From positions 33,823 to 97,822 of the forward strand of contig JBEWZL010000217.1 of NCBI GenBank assembly GCA_045837725.1: a stretch of 64,000 bases of DNA, given 5' to 3'. The position numbers were made by a program, and so were the translations under genes. Below the pieces are notes generated by a model that was not told the DNA's origin, did not search any database, and saw only the letters and a list, made by a program, of their open reading frames with translations. Positions 21,382-33,986 of the stretch are shown here, in pieces. Each line of letters starts with the position of its first letter. Positions within the stretch are counted from its first letter, which is position 1. The stretch is from Vermamoeba vermiformis. Its lineage: Eukaryota; Tubulinea; Echinamoebida.

Positions 21382-23779
21382 TTATTCCCAAGGTGAAGTG
21401 TCTGTGAAGGCATAAGGTCTCATACGTTTGCCCATCTTTTTACCCCAATAGGCCTTTTTGTCGGATGTTGCCACCAGCGCCGTGCACCTGCCCATGTCCG
21501 TGTACTCTTGCAGCGTCTTCACATCCCGAACTAAAAATACCGTTAACGAGTCGCCTCTATTGTAAAACCAAACATACCTCTATAAACAGTCTTTTGACAC
21601 TTATCGCAGAATCGCTCGGTTTTGTTGTTCGGATCTTCTTTCAAATTATCCCAACTCATCGGACACTCAAACTCGAAACCACAGTTTTCTGTCGAAACTT
21701 ATTAGGGCTTGTTAAATTAGAAGTTCTGCTTACCAATTGGTCCCTGATATGATTTAACTTCAGTTGCACGTCGTTTGAAGAACTTGAACCACGATTTGAT
21801 CTTCAAGTCAGGATTCTGATGCTTGTGTGTTTGCAAGTACAACGTCTTCCACACTGGATTGCCCAAGTATGATTCAGCGAACTTCTTGCTCACCTACAGA
21901 GCAATCAATTATTGTGCAAGAAACACATATTCGTCAAACTTACTTTACGAAGTTCTTTGACTTGAGCGACTGAGATCACTGAGAACCCTGCAATCAAGTT
22001 CATGATGTCACTGGGGACAGCAGAGATGTGGTTGTGTGGTACGTTGCGATAGTTTGGCAAAGTGTTCACATCGAATTTGAACGGACCAGTGAAGTTAATT
22101 GTGAACGAGACACGTGACTGTTTCGTGAACGATACTCCTGGGAAGCAATCCATGCCTTTGTGTACTGTGTCTTCAATGATACCTAAAAACCCTTGCGCGT
22201 CAGGATCCAGAACTAATCGAATACTTAGATCAAAGTCGTACCAACGTATTGACCGTTCTTGGTGAAATAGACTTTGCGTTGATTGTAACTGTCGAACAAT
22301 ATTCCAACACCAATCGTGTCTCCTTTGCCAAATTTCATATCGAAGAAGCTTCTGATGGATTGCGCCGAATTGACGCTCGCCTGAACGAGTCAGTTAAGTA
22401 CAAACTAGCAATATTTTTGCACTTACTGTTCCATTGCTGAAAACTCCAAAACTGTTCTGTTGATAGCCAAGCATCTCATTTTGACCGAAGATCTGATTGC
22501 CAATTCCAACTCCAACAAGTGCGTCTTGTGCAACTTCATCGAATGTCACTTCCATGTACGCGTGACTTGCAGGTGTTTGTTCGATCGAGCTCAAGTCCCA
22601 ACACTTGCTTGTCTTCACACTCATGTGTTCGGGACAAAGCTTGTCGGGGCCAAAGTTCAGCGAGTACTTCTGACCTTTGCATTCGAGCACGTGTGACAGA
22701 TCCTTCAGCTCAAGATCAAGGTCCGAGGCCTTCTTTGACACGTCACTCTGAAGAACATTTCCTTTCAATGCACACTTGGGACACTCGTCGTAGTTGCCAC
22801 ACTCAACGCAATGGAAAACAACTGAATCACTCGCTGTTCCGCATTTATCGCACTAAAATCAGTTAATTTTATGGCAATATTGTATAACTGCATAGTTGTA
22901 CCTCGAAGCGGCCACCGTATCCTTTTTCGACCCAAAAGCCAGTTGCTGACTCCAGTCGCAACAGTTGGTGCTCGTGACTTGGGCTTTGAACCAATGAATC
23001 GGTTGTGCTCTCGAGCTTCGCGTGACAGCTGTTGCATTGAGCGTAGTTCGAGCAGAATTCGCAAACCCACGAGCGAATGCGTTTAGGCTTTTCTTTTGCT
23101 GTTTTTGGTTCCAAAACATCTTCATCAGCGGACTCTTCGGAGTCAGAACTTACATCCGGCTCATCCGAGTCGTAATTGCTAGTATCTTCGAAGATCATTG
23201 TAGCTCTCGTGGGGCAACATACTTGGCATTTGTAAGTCTTGTTCGTTGAGGGTGTCAAAGGATGATTATGACGCAAATTAATTCGTTTTTTTAGCGTGAC
23301 GAAATTAAGAAGTTGAATCCAGCGTTCCGTATCCTTTCAAAAAAAGTTAGAAGCGTGTTAAAATAATCTAAAATTATAATAGACCTACTTCTGGTTTTTT
23401 GCAAGCAAAACGGGGACCAGTTGAATATTCCGATTCTTCTTTGGAGTGGATCACGAAAACACCGTCGTACTTGCCATATTTTTTTGGTGGGCCAATCTTT
23501 ACAAATGGTGATAATGATATTTCTTTCGAAACACCCTGCCCGTAAGATTTTTAGCAACGGTCACAAAATTAAATAAATTCATTTTTAGCAAATATTTATA
23601 GAAGAAGGGCAGTTAATGCTCACATGAATTTATTAAATATTTATCCATACCGATACTGTCAAATTTCCAGTGGAACTCAAACTGAGTTGCGCATCGACCC
23701 AAGTTCCGTCACGTTTCGAGTCATCTTTGTAATAGCGCACTTGCTGCTCGTGAATAGTCTTCACGGGTGAATTTCCCAT
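21382..23779 (-). CDS. PH-like, zinc-binding and SPRY-domain protein, copy 1
   Basis: About ten exons from the ATG at 23779 (MGNSPVKT) to a stop at 21382. The N-terminal 120 residues look like a PH domain: DGTWVDAQLSLSSTGNLTVS and a final ERWIQLLNF. Two Cys-rich modules follow: WVCEFCSNYAQCNSCH with a downstream EHQLLRL, and CDKCGTASDSVVFHCVECG with YDECPKC, of ZZ/C1-like type. The SPRY domain spans AYMEVTFDEV, GVGILFDSYNQRKVYFTKNG and DCFPGVSF. The C-terminus carries ECPMSWDNL, FCDKCQKTVYR and GRCTAL, a Cys module I know from bacterial proteins (CP..W..L, C..C..VY, G.CVA). The start MGN allows possible N-myristoylation. SPRY and ZZ modules bind proteins, so it is a likely scaffold or recognition factor. 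A near-identical copy follows upstream. Confidence 0.8.
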
Positions 23780-24070
23780 CGCTTTGTGCTTTCGATATTA
23801 AATTTAAGTTAATTTTATTTTTACGCTTCATTTTATTTTTAGTCGTTCGGTAAATTACCTACGTTTTTAATGACAAGAGATTGACGTGTAATGACGAGCA
23901 GCCATTAGACTTAAAAAACTTCCTTAAAAGAATCGTGTGGCAGTGACTAACAAAACATATAAAGGGCCCGTCTACATGTATAAAACAAGCATTTTGTTCC
24001 GAACTAGTTATTAGCAAGCCCGAGCACTTTTACAGATCGTTGATGGGGTAACAAGTTATTTTTTTGTACT
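23780..24070. other. Spacer between the two SPRY genes
   Basis: Promoter side of copy 1 and 3' flank of copy 2. It is AT-rich. No additional gene or repeat was recognised. Confidence 0.5.
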
Positions 24071-26466
24071 CTATTCCCAAGGTGATATGTAGTTGAATGC
24101 AGGAGGTCTAGCACGTCTTCCCATCTCCATATCATACATATCAATCTCATCTAATTTCTGCATCAGTGCCGTACACCTGCCCATGTCCGTGTAGTCTCGC
24201 AGCGTTTGTAAATCAGACACTAGTCATGGGTCAAAATTAGTTATTTCCTTTTACGGTATTTAAGCAGTACTGTAATAGCTAGACAACTTGGGCACGAAAA
24301 CGTACCTCTATAAACAGTCTTTTGACATTTATCGCAGAATCGTTCGGTTTTGTTGTTCGGATCTTCTTTCAAATTATCCCAACTCATCGGACACTCAAAC
24401 TCGAAACCACAGTTTTCTGTCGCAACTTATTAGCGCTTATTAGATTAGAAATTCTGCTTACCAATGGGTCCCTGATATGATTTAACTTCAGTCGCACGTC
24501 GCTTGAAGAACTTGAACCACGATTTGATCTTCAAGTCAGGATTCTGATGCTTGTGCGTTTGCAAGTACAACGTCTTCCACACGGGATTGCTCAAGTATGA
24601 TTCGGCGAAATTCTTGCTCACCTGCGGAATTTAGCGGTCAATCGTTGTACAATCGTCAATGCATTTGACTTACACTACGGAGTTCCTTTACTTGAGAGAC
24701 TGAGATCACTGAGAACCCTGCAATCAAGTTCATGATATCGTTGGGAATAGCTGCCATCAACTCGCATTGGTAGTCGCGATAGTTTGGCACAGTGTTCGCA
24801 TCGAATTTGAACGGACCAGTGAAGTTGACTGTGAACGAAACACGCGACTGTTTCGTGAACGATACTCCTGGGAAGCAATCCATGCCTTTGTGTACTGTGT
24901 CTTCGATAACCCCTAATATTACCAATGAGCTTGATTACGAGACAAAAACACCGTTGTTGTTTCGACGTACCAACGTATTGACCATTCTTGGTGAAATAGA
25001 CTTTGCGTTGATTGTAGCTGTCGAACAATATTCCAACTCCAATCGTGTCTCCTTTGCCAAATTTCATGTCAAAGAACTTCTTCGCTGATTTTGCTGAATT
25101 GACGCTTGCCTAAACATGGTGCATTAGTTCATTTCTTATTCGCTTGATGCAGTCTAGTAATAGCCAAGCACGTCTTATTTTGGCACTTACCGTTCCATTG
25201 CTGAGAACTCCAAAACTGTTCTGTTGATAGCCAAGCATCTCATTTTGACCGAAGATCTGATTGCCAATGCCAACTCCAACAAGTGCATCTTGTGCGACTT
25301 CATCGAATGTCACCTCCATGTACGCGTGACTCGCAGGTGTTTGTTCGATCGAGCTCAAGTCCCAGCACTTGCTTGTCTTCACACTCATGTGTTCGGGACA
25401 AAGCTTGTCGGGACTAATGTTCAGCGTGTACTTCTGACCTTTGCGTTCGAGCACGTGTGACAGATCTTTCAAGTCCAGTTCGAGGTCCGAGGCCCCCTTA
25501 GATACGCCATCTTTTAGATCGCTGTCTTTCAGTGCACATTTGGGACACTCGTCGTAGTTGCCACACTCAACGCAATGGAAAACAACTGAATCACTCGTTG
25601 TTCCGCATTTATCGCACTAAAATCAGTCAGTATAAATATGACGTAGGGGATTATCGCATGGCAGTACCTCGTAGCGACCGCCATAGCCTTTTTCGACCCA
25701 AAAGCCAGTTGCTGACTCCAATCGCAACAGTTGGTGCTCGTGATTTGGGCTTTGTACCAATGGATTGGAAGCACTCTCGAGCTTTGCGTGACAGCCGCTG
25801 CATTGAGCGTAGTTCGGGCAGAATTCGCAAACCCACGTGGGTTTCGATCTAGGTTGCTTTTCAACGTCGTTAACCATTGCACATATGTTGCAGGGCTTGC
25901 ACAATATTGATGGTGGCGTCAGAGGATGATTATGGCGCAATTGAAGGCACTTTTTGAGAGCAACGAAACTGAGAAGCTGAATCCAACGTTCGGCATCCTG
26001 CACAAAAAGATCAAAATTTAAAAGTTACCTCGAGAATTATTATAATATATTACCTCAGGTTTTTTGCAAGCAAAACGAGGGCCGGTGGAATACTCCGATT
26101 CGTAAGTGGTGTGAATAACGAAAACACCTTCGTACACGCCGTATTGTGGCGGGGTGATAGTTGTGAAAGGTGATAGTGTAATTTCTACTGGCTTCTTCAG
26201 CTCACGCGACTGAACGAAATAATATTAGATCGCACTTAAATTCGGAATTCAAAAATAAATTAATTTGCAAAATCTTCAAAAATTGTAATATCTCGATATT
26301 ATAAGTACTCATGAATACTGCTCTCTAATGATCTTACCGAGACCGTCAAATTTCCAGCGGAACTCAAACTGAGTTGCGCATCGACCCAAGTTCCGTCACG
26401 TTTCGAGTCATCGTTATAATAGCGCACTTGCTGCTCGTGCAACTTTGTATTCGCTGAATTTCCCAT
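24071..26466 (-). CDS. PH-like, zinc-binding and SPRY-domain protein, copy 2
   Basis: Tandem paralogue of the gene at 21382-23779 with the same exon order, from ATG at 26466 (MGNSANTK) to a stop at 24071. It keeps the PH-like start DGTWVDAQLSLSSAGNL, the Cys modules WVCEFCPNYAQCSGCH and CDKCGTTSDSVVFHC, the SPRY core GVGILFDSYNQRKVYFTKNG and the C-terminal ECPMSWDNL / FCDKCQKTVYR module. Differences cluster in the linker after the PH domain, where copy 1 has an acidic insert (DSDEPDVSSDSEESADED) that copy 2 lacks, and in the last exon. Long exon stretches are nearly identical in DNA while the introns differ, which suggests strong constraint or gene conversion. Confidence 0.8.
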
Positions 26467-26838
26467 CTTCTATCGTGGTTGTCTGATCAAGGAACGAGCT
26501 CATAACAAAATTTATTTGTAATTTGAAACACGGCTAACCAACACAAGGCCTCCCAACGCAACAGCTTAGGTGAAATATTCGCCCCATTAATAAATTGTAT
26601 TATGTTGCGTTAAAGAAGGCGTCGTCGGTTTGAATTAAGGACGTAAGTAATTGAATTCTGATCAAATCCATCCGTAATTCTGATGTTCAAGAATTTAAAT
26701 TCTGATCATTTGTAAATTCTTACGGTAAGAATTAATATACACAATATCTAAGATATTTCGCGAAAATTACACACAAAGAATTAAAAAAAAGAATAAATAA
26801 CAACAAAAATCGGTTTTAATAGCTCAAACCCTTAATTG
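26467..26838. promoter_or_regulatory. Shared promoter region of divergent genes
   Basis: The SPRY copy 2 (minus) and the GTPase gene (plus) start 372 bp apart and point away from each other, so their promoters must share this AT-rich stretch. A short repeat (AATTCTGATCA and near copies at about 26655-26706) occurs here. No defined factor site is claimed. Confidence 0.4.
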
Positions 26839-28976
26839 ATGTCGAACAAACCTAATCAAATGGACGTTACGGCAGGCTATATTCTAGAGAAAGAAGAATT
26901 TGACCTTGCAAACAAAGATCTGGTAGCGCAAGTCAAAAACTTTCTGCGCAATTTTCTGCTGATTTGGAAAATACCTGATTATGCGCCGCTACGCCCCAAA
27001 CTACGTGCAAAGCTATTTATTATAGGCAGATATGGTCACGCTAGTATTTGCAAGATGATTTATTCGATAGTAAAAGAGATCAACAAAGGTACGCGTTATA
27101 GCTCCATCGAACTTCCATTAAATGATAATTTTTTTGCAGGAAGAAACGAGGAAGCACGAACAAACGCTAGAAATGACAATTTTTCATATTTATTCGAGCC
27201 GTGGGCCGACCTGAGCCCTGAAAACAAAAAACGGCTCACGAAGCTATTTCTGCACGTCAAATACAACTTAGGCGATGAATTACCTACCATCCTGCTCGTC
27301 GGACAAGAATTTAAACAATCACCGGCATACAAAGAATTGGAAGTATTGGCCAAAGTTATCGTTCGCAAGATGCCGGATGCCGATCAAGGTAAAATTCATA
27401 GTACGAATAAGCGTTGCGTGTATTCTTTTCTAATACTAGAATTAATAGAAACAAGAGTAGAGTATGCTCCCAAGTATATTCAATAGCGAGTCAAGCGCCC
27501 AGTAGATTCGATGTTGGAAGTGTTGCCTAAAGGAGTAAAGCGGCGAAGAATACTGATCGTTGGTGACGACGGCATTGGAAAGACCGAGTTTGCTTTGAGA
27601 TTTTTGGTGTCTGGTGTCTGTTATGAAAGAATAGATATCGGCAATAATGCGGATGCAGAAGAGGAAATATTGCCCGGCGCCGATCTGGATGCGGTAACTC
27701 GGGAAACAAAAATTTACACCTATCGAAGCGGAGATGGCCGCATCATTGAAATTATCGATACACCCGGCTTCTACATGGAGGATCCGACCAATAGAAACAA
27801 AGAAACTGTCACCAGATTTTACACCGACTTCAGCAAGTACACCGAACACATTCTCGGTCTTTTGGCCCCGAATGTGCCGCATCTCAAAGACGAAGATAAG
27901 AAGATCCACCACGTGTTATTTTGCTTTCTACGACCACGTTGGAAAGACTGGCAGTACAGTCTGATTAAAGCCATGACAGAATTTGCTCCGGTCACAGTTT
28001 GCAGGCTTCAAGCTGTTTCGGAAAGAGAATGTGACGAAAATTTAAATCTTCTACGCAACTGCGAGCACTTGAAGTGTTTGCCGGCTGAAAGATTTGTGAA
28101 GGTATTGGCAAAAGATGTCGAAAGCAATGAGGAAATCATTCACGCGTTCGGCATGCACACCTTAGCGAGAAGTTTGGGTCAGAATATGTTCGAATGGGAG
28201 CAATCCCAGGAACACTTAAGAGATCTCTACGAGAAGAATAAGAAAGCATATTTTGGCACAATGTCAGTACTTCGTTGTTGCTTATTATAAACTCAATATT
28301 AACCCTTTGATTTATAGTCGCGTGAAAGCCGCTGCAATAGTCGCTGCGTTTACTACCGCTTGTGCTGGCGCCGGATTTATACCAATGTGAGTCCTATCCC
28401 ACATGACATGAGAAATTCTGACGTGTTGACAGTCCTTTCGTTGACACGGCCATAGTTATTCCGCTACACGTCGGCATGCTCGGTGCTATAAGTAGATTGT
28501 TTGGCATTAAGGCTCCTCGCAGAGTTCTTGCCAATATTGCAAGTAAGTCCGCCTATCAACTATTTTTTTCTCTTACTTAAATGTTTTACAGACGGTCTTT
28601 GGACTGGTGCTGTCGCCAATGCACCGGCGCTAGTGTCTAAAGCGCTTTTTTTTGGCGTAGAACTCTTAAAGTTCATTCCGGTCGTGAACATTGTAGCTAT
28701 GGCTGGCGCTGCAGGTGAGTTGACATTCGGATCTAACTGCCATTAGTAGCGTATTATTGACATGTATTAGGCATTCATGCATTTGCCACTTCGGTTACAG
28801 GTGCCTCGTTTACAGCGATGCTGTATAAAAGGGCTCTGAAAGGTACGCTCTCGGAGATTAGCCTCAACAACGAAAAGAAGATCCTCGAGAAATTAATTAA
28901 ATTAAAGAAGAAAAATCTCGGACACATATACAGCACAAACGAAGAGAAGGATAATGAGATTATGGAGTTCAAGTAG
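26839..28976 (+). CDS. AIG1-like GTPase with a degenerate first G module and DUF697-like tail
   Basis: Start is the ATG at 26839 (MSNKPNQMD). An intron 27392-27506 removes an in-frame stop and joins PDADQ to DSMLEVLPKG; further introns follow at about 28263-28317, 28388-28431, 28542-28590, 28716-28770. The second module is a real GTPase: G1 IVGDDGIGKTEFALRF and G3 IIDTPGFYMED. The first module has a similar opening, AKLFIIGRYGHASICKM, where the GK[ST] of the P-loop is lost. The C-terminal part is hydrophobic and Gly/Ala-rich, with RVKAAAIVAAFTTACAGAGF, PIPFVDTAIVIPLHVGM and a Lys-rich end, resembling DUF697, a helical membrane-associated domain often linked to GTPases. A role in membrane or defence-type responses, as for GIMAP proteins, is inference. 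Confidence 0.78.
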
Positions 28977-29335
28977 ATTTTGACCTTGATTTAGCTTGTT
29001 ACAAGCTCGGATCGACGGTATAAATCAAATTTTCGGCATATTTTTCGCATTTTGTACACGCCCACTAAAATCGTGGCTATTTTTCCGCTGATTGCTCGAA
29101 TTCGTGTTCTTCGCGTAGTTCACAGAACTAATTTCACAGAAAATTCAAAGAAGCTCCACCGAACTAAGTCAACACTATTGCGTACCATGACGCCAATTCT
29201 CATTCGCCAATTAAATCGCAGAATGAGTTTCGCCAAATCACGTGATGAGATTAATCTCGATAAAATTTTTATTACGAACATCTTTTTTCATTCCATCTAA
29301 AATAATAACAAGATCAACACCAATAATTGTTTCTT
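28977..29335. other. Intergenic gap, no gene seen
   Basis: Spacer between the GTPase stop and the F-box/LRR start. A short open stretch near 29052-29300 lacks any recognisable motif and is not called a gene. Confidence 0.45.
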
Positions 29336-30859
29336 ATGTACCCACTAATAAAGAAAAGATCGGTCAGTCTTACTGCCGAAAAGCAAGCCAGTGAGAAAAA
29401 ACGGAAAATAATGCTGGAAGCAGATGTAAGTAATATTAATTGTAATTATTCGGTTCAATACTTATAATTATGTTTGTAAATAGCTGATATCAATAGATCT
29501 TCCAACAGAGATATGGAGGCACGTATTTAGCTATTTGGACTTGCAAGATCTCACCAGGTAATTTTTAGAATATAACGATAATTATTTTTTAAGACATAAG
29601 TGTCGATCGGTAGAACTTCACACAAAAATACTTTCAGAAATTTAGCAAAATTTTTATTTGTTCGGGGATCTCAAAACGGACAAATTTCTAACCTTTACGA
29701 TTATTAGGCTCCAATTCGTGTCCAAATTATTCTACAAGAACGCGTTTAAGAACATTACCTCGTTTAACTTATCAGCAGTACCTGAACTGAAGCGCCATCT
29801 GACGAAGGAAAAAATGGATCAAATATTCTTCCGCCTATCCAACTTTAGTTTGAATGGAATTAATACGAGCATTACGAGCTTCGTATTAACGCATTCAATA
29901 GCCGAAAACTCTCACTTTGAACACATCAGCAGACTAGCCAACTTGACCCACATAAATTTAGCAATGTCTAGTCACATCAGCGATGGAGTATTGCCTTATT
30001 TGGCGAAGCTAACAAATCTCAAGGAGTTAGTGCTTAATAACATATTGATTAATGGCAACGGACTCGAGAATTTGAAACATTTTCAGCATCTGAAGTACTT
30101 GAACGTCAGATCCCACGGCGATGTCTTAGACGCACTGCCATTAATACCAAATTTGGAAGAACTATTCCTGACTCACTCGGTATCACCTAGCAAGTTGAAA
30201 AACTTCGGCAAGTTAGCTGCATTGACCAATCTAAAAGCGCTCAGCATTCCACCGAAATTTAACTACGATCAATTGCAAGTAATAGGTGAGCAAGTGTAAA
30301 GGATATTTAATAATGTTACAATTACACGCCTTCGGTATTGAAGTGCCGTTCGTTATAAATTAGTGATGTTCGATTGAAGTATTAATTTTATTTTTAAGGC
30401 GAATTAACGACGCTTAAATCACTCAAATTGCAGACTGGTATCTTCGAGAACTTAGAGCCCCTACGCAAATTGACTAATTTGGAAAACCTCTCGTTGACTT
30501 CGTGCAAGTTCTTCAAGAACAACCATAGCCAATTTTTTCCAAATATGGAGCACTTGACGCGATTGGAGATCATCATGTGTCCTTCACTGAAAAGCGAGGG
30601 AATGCAAAAATTCAGTGAGCTGCCTAATTTGAAATGTTTGCAGCTGTCTTATTTGCCTCTGCAACCATTTTCATTTGTGACTTCGTTCACGAACCTCAAC
30701 GCGCTCTCATTGGTTGGTTTTCAATTGTCTGACGAAGATGTTAATTCTCTGTTAAGCGTACATTCGCTCGTTAGTATCCAGCTATTCAAATGCAACTCGT
30801 TGCACGATCGGACGCTACAAAACTTGAACGACGTCGATAAGAAAGTCGTTTGCCTATAA
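29336..30859 (+). CDS. F-box protein with leucine-rich repeats
   Basis: Four exons (29336-29425, 29484-29557, 29708-30285, 30399-30859) give 400 residues in frame. The start is MYPLIKKRSV, whose Lys/Arg-rich opening (SEKKRKIM) could be a nuclear signal. The F-box is LPTEIWRHVFSYLDLQDLTR followed by LQFVSKLFYKNAF. About ten leucine-rich repeats follow, for example LANLTHINLAMSSHISDG, LTNLKELVLNN, FQHLKYLNVRS, LTNLENLSLTSCKFF and LPNLKCLQLSYLPL. F-box/LRR proteins recruit substrates to SCF ubiquitin ligases through the LRR solenoid. It follows the GTPase gene on the same strand. Confidence 0.9.
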
Positions 30860-31384
30860 TAAAGGTATTGTCGTCGATAAATGGCCTGCGTTTTTTGATC
30901 AAATTTCTGTGTAAACCAAAAATCTGTGTCTAATCTAAGATCTTCGACAGAGAACGACAAGGGTTGAATTTTGTAGATGCTCTCGCTATCAATTTCTGTT
31001 GTATTTGCAATCAAGGTAAGAAACGTTGAAATACCTGCCCAAGTACGATTCCTCCAAGGAATTTGGTTTGACTCGAGGCGATCAGATCAGTTTTGAAACA
31101 TTACAACAATTTTTTAATTTTAATTAATGCAAGATTCGTGATTAACGCATAATTGGATAGTATATTCACGAGCAATTTATGTGATGCTTAATTTTTGAAA
31201 TATTATTCGAATTTCGAGTATGAAATTTGCAACATTTGTCTTTCCTTCTTTATGGCGCAGATATCCAAATCGTGCCAACATAATTTGTCCGTACAATATA
31301 TAAATTCTCTAATGAATTAAATGTAGAATCTTCAAGATTCCCTTTACAACATTCTGCTTCGATCTAGCCAGGAGTGCGGACCGA
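30860..31384. other. Intergenic gap, no gene seen
   Basis: 3' flank of the F-box/LRR gene and AT-rich spacer. Nothing recognised. Confidence 0.45.
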
Positions 31385-31515
31385 ATGCCTAAACAACAGG
31401 CTGGTGATGCTTTTCGGAGCTAGTTTAAGGACGTTAGGAGGCTCGACAATGAAGTTAAGATCTTCTGGACCAGATTAGCTCGCTACAAAAAAAGAACGAA
31501 AGACCGCAAGCATTG
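31385..31515 (+). pseudogene. Possible degraded exon
   Basis: An open reading starting MPKQQAGDAFRS meets one in-frame TAG, then continues FKDVRRLDNEVKIFWTRLAR and a basic end (KKRTKDRKHW) directly before a GTAAGT donor. The composition looks protein-like, but no partner exon was found and I do not recognise the family. It could be a relic exon or chance. Confidence 0.25.
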
Positions 31516-31665
31516 GTAAGTTTCGCAATCTAACGATCTTCAATTTATGAAATTAACCCGAGGTATAAAACGATACAAACTCTACGCTTAAAATGGATCT
31601 AACACGTGTTTTGTGAACGTTTAAGCGGCCAAGAATATAAACTATACTGCATAAAAGCAAAGTCG

Positions 31666-31734
31666 TTGATTCAATACTCATTATTACTTTTACGTTCAGA
31701 TTGAAAGCCACAGAAGATCAATTTTAGCGTTCAA
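31666..31734 (+). promoter_or_regulatory. Conserved leader of YWTD-like gene 1
   Basis: The 70 bp before the start codon (TTGATTCAATA, then TTACTTTTACGTT and AGCCACAGAAGATCAATTTTA) recur before all three tandem YWTD-like genes. Their conservation in a non-coding position suggests a shared promoter or 5' UTR element, or simply recent duplication. Confidence 0.5.
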
Positions 31735-33986
31735 ATGTTCTCGCCTGTCTCGAAGCGTCTCTCTTGTGCCTTCGTGCTTTTGCTTTGTCTTGTTGGACTG
31801 GCAACCGCCTTTTTTCAAGGTAACTTACAAGCATTTATAGATTTAGTAGTACCCTTTGTTAGCAATCGGATTCCATCAACGCATCCGAATTAAAATCTCG
31901 CTATTGAATTCTGTCACTAAACACATAAATTTCAATTAATTTAAATCGGTTAAATGCATCCAATCGAATTAAACAATACTATTTATACAACCGACTATAG
32001 CTCCAAGTTTTTATCAAATAATTGCAATTCGTTTCTGAAGTTGATTTATATTTTGTAGGAAGCAGCACTTGTGGTATTCAAATTCACCGTGCTAGCGGTA
32101 ATGTTGTTTGGTGCGAAACACAAGGTTCAGCTCTTGCTGGCAAAAACGTCACGATCTATGTTGCTTCTATGAATGCCACCAACAATCGCGTAGCCATTTA
32201 CAGCGCTACCACGACTGGTATTTTTACGGCTGGCACATCTACTGAAGCTACGGTAAGTAAAGATTTAAACTACTTCATTAACTAACCGACTAACCTAGCC
32301 CTATCTCGATACGACTAGTGGCCAAATTATGATCGTAGTCTCGTCTTCGATCTCTTCAGGCATAGCTATCCCATTGGCTACTGTTTCTAATGGTGTGCAA
32401 ATCTTGCGCGGCTCTATCCAAGATGTGAAGAATTGGACCACAGTGTACTGGAACGCAACTGCCACTGAAGCGATTAAAACCGCATCCTGGGTCAATGGCG
32501 TGTTCCTCTTTGCGGTAAGCACGGCTACAATATGAAATAGTGCCAATCAATGTTTGACACGTGTCATTCAGACCACCACTGGTGATAACCTCGCCAAGAA
32601 TATCTCTTACAAAGCTTTTGCTCCAAGCGATAACAATGGATTCTCATTCGTTGAGATCTTCCCTTACTCTACTACTCTCGAAACTGACGTTCATGCTTGG
32701 GCTATGGACGGAACAGCAAGGTACGAATGAGCTGATGAATGAAACTTTAACTAACGCGTGTGCCGATTGTAATTAGATTGTGCTTGTCATTGACGACCGA
32801 TAACCAAAGCTCTATTGTTTGCAGAAGTTTGGCCAATGCAAGCGCCGAATTGGTTATTCACTCCGACTCAAGCTCGTTAACGTAAGTCCGCTCCACAAGA
32901 AGTCAAGCGAGGTCGTTTTAACACGTCTCACTGATCAGGTTCGCCGTGCTCGTGTCAGACAACAACGGTCGAATCTTCTGGGGTGAAGTCAACGGCACAA
33001 CTTCATGGAGAGTTTGGGCTGCCCACTCTGACAAAACTGATGTTCCCGCCGTAATTGATCGCACTACAAGTACGTCAATGAATGCACACGTAATCGATGT
33101 TAAGCTAACTTTTGTCCTTTTTAGATACTACCTACGTCAATCTCATGGGAGCGGTTGGTGGTGCCATTGCCTTTGGCTATGACAGCTACAATAAGCTCGT
33201 GTACTGGACCGAACAGATCCCTGTAGTACCCTTGCCCTCTCCTAGCGACTACAGCTTCGCCGTGTTTGGCTGGGACGGAAAGACTAACGCTGTTGTCACG
33301 TACTTTGCCGCTGCTAACACCTCCACGTCTGTCGGTCAAGTCTGCACATACAATGGTACGTTATTTGCTTAGTTTAATCACTGTCAAAGGCAATTACGGT
33401 TGTTAGTTGAGCATTAATCTAATGTAGTCCTCTCCTAGGTCAAATGATGCTCACATCGACAATTGGCGCTGGTGGTAACGTTCAAACCCCTTCGAACACC
33501 ACTCGTCGCTTGTACCACACTTCACCCTCATCTTCTGACGCACCCGCTTCAGTCCTCTTGTTCACTCACATCTTCCAAGACGTTGCCGCTTCTTTGTCTC
33601 TCGTGTGCGATGTCAAGACTGGCTGGGCAGTAGCTGCATTCTCAGACCTCGCTGGTCAAATCGGCTCCGACATTTCAGCCATTCGCATTGACAACACCAC
33701 AAGTGTGCCTGTTCAATTCAGTGCTGATGTCAACATCACTCTTGGTTACTCAGTGACTCTCACTGATGGTGTGGTTGGATACACTCTTGGCAACACAGTG
33801 CTTGGTATCTACGACTTGTTGTTCTACACCTTGCCAGTCGATTCTGAAGTCGTTGGTGTTCCTTCCAACTCGCCTTCAAGTCCCAATACCACCCCGAACG
33901 CACCTGTTAAAGGACCATCCGTCTCGTTCGCCAATCAAATCGTTCCTTTCATTTACGTCGCATCTTTCGCTTATTTGTTCTTCTAA
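31735..33986 (+). CDS. Secreted GPI-anchored YWTD-like protein, copy 1
   Basis: Eight exons; the first (31735-31819) encodes a signal peptide ending VLLLCLVGLATA, and the last ends in SFANQIVPFIYVASFAYLFF, a GPI-anchor signal of small residues then a hydrophobic tail with no cytosolic end. The mature part has repeated units that resemble LDL-receptor YWTD blades: SGNVVWCETQ, NNGRIFWGEVNGTTSWRVW, YDSYNKLVYWTEQ and VFGWDGKTNAVVTYF. A beta-propeller at the cell surface is the likely fold. The C-terminal third (ITLGYSVTLTDGVVGYTLG, then a Ser/Pro/Asn-rich stalk) is nearly identical in all copies. Function is unknown; adhesion or recognition would suit such a protein. It heads a tandem triplet. 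Confidence 0.75.
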
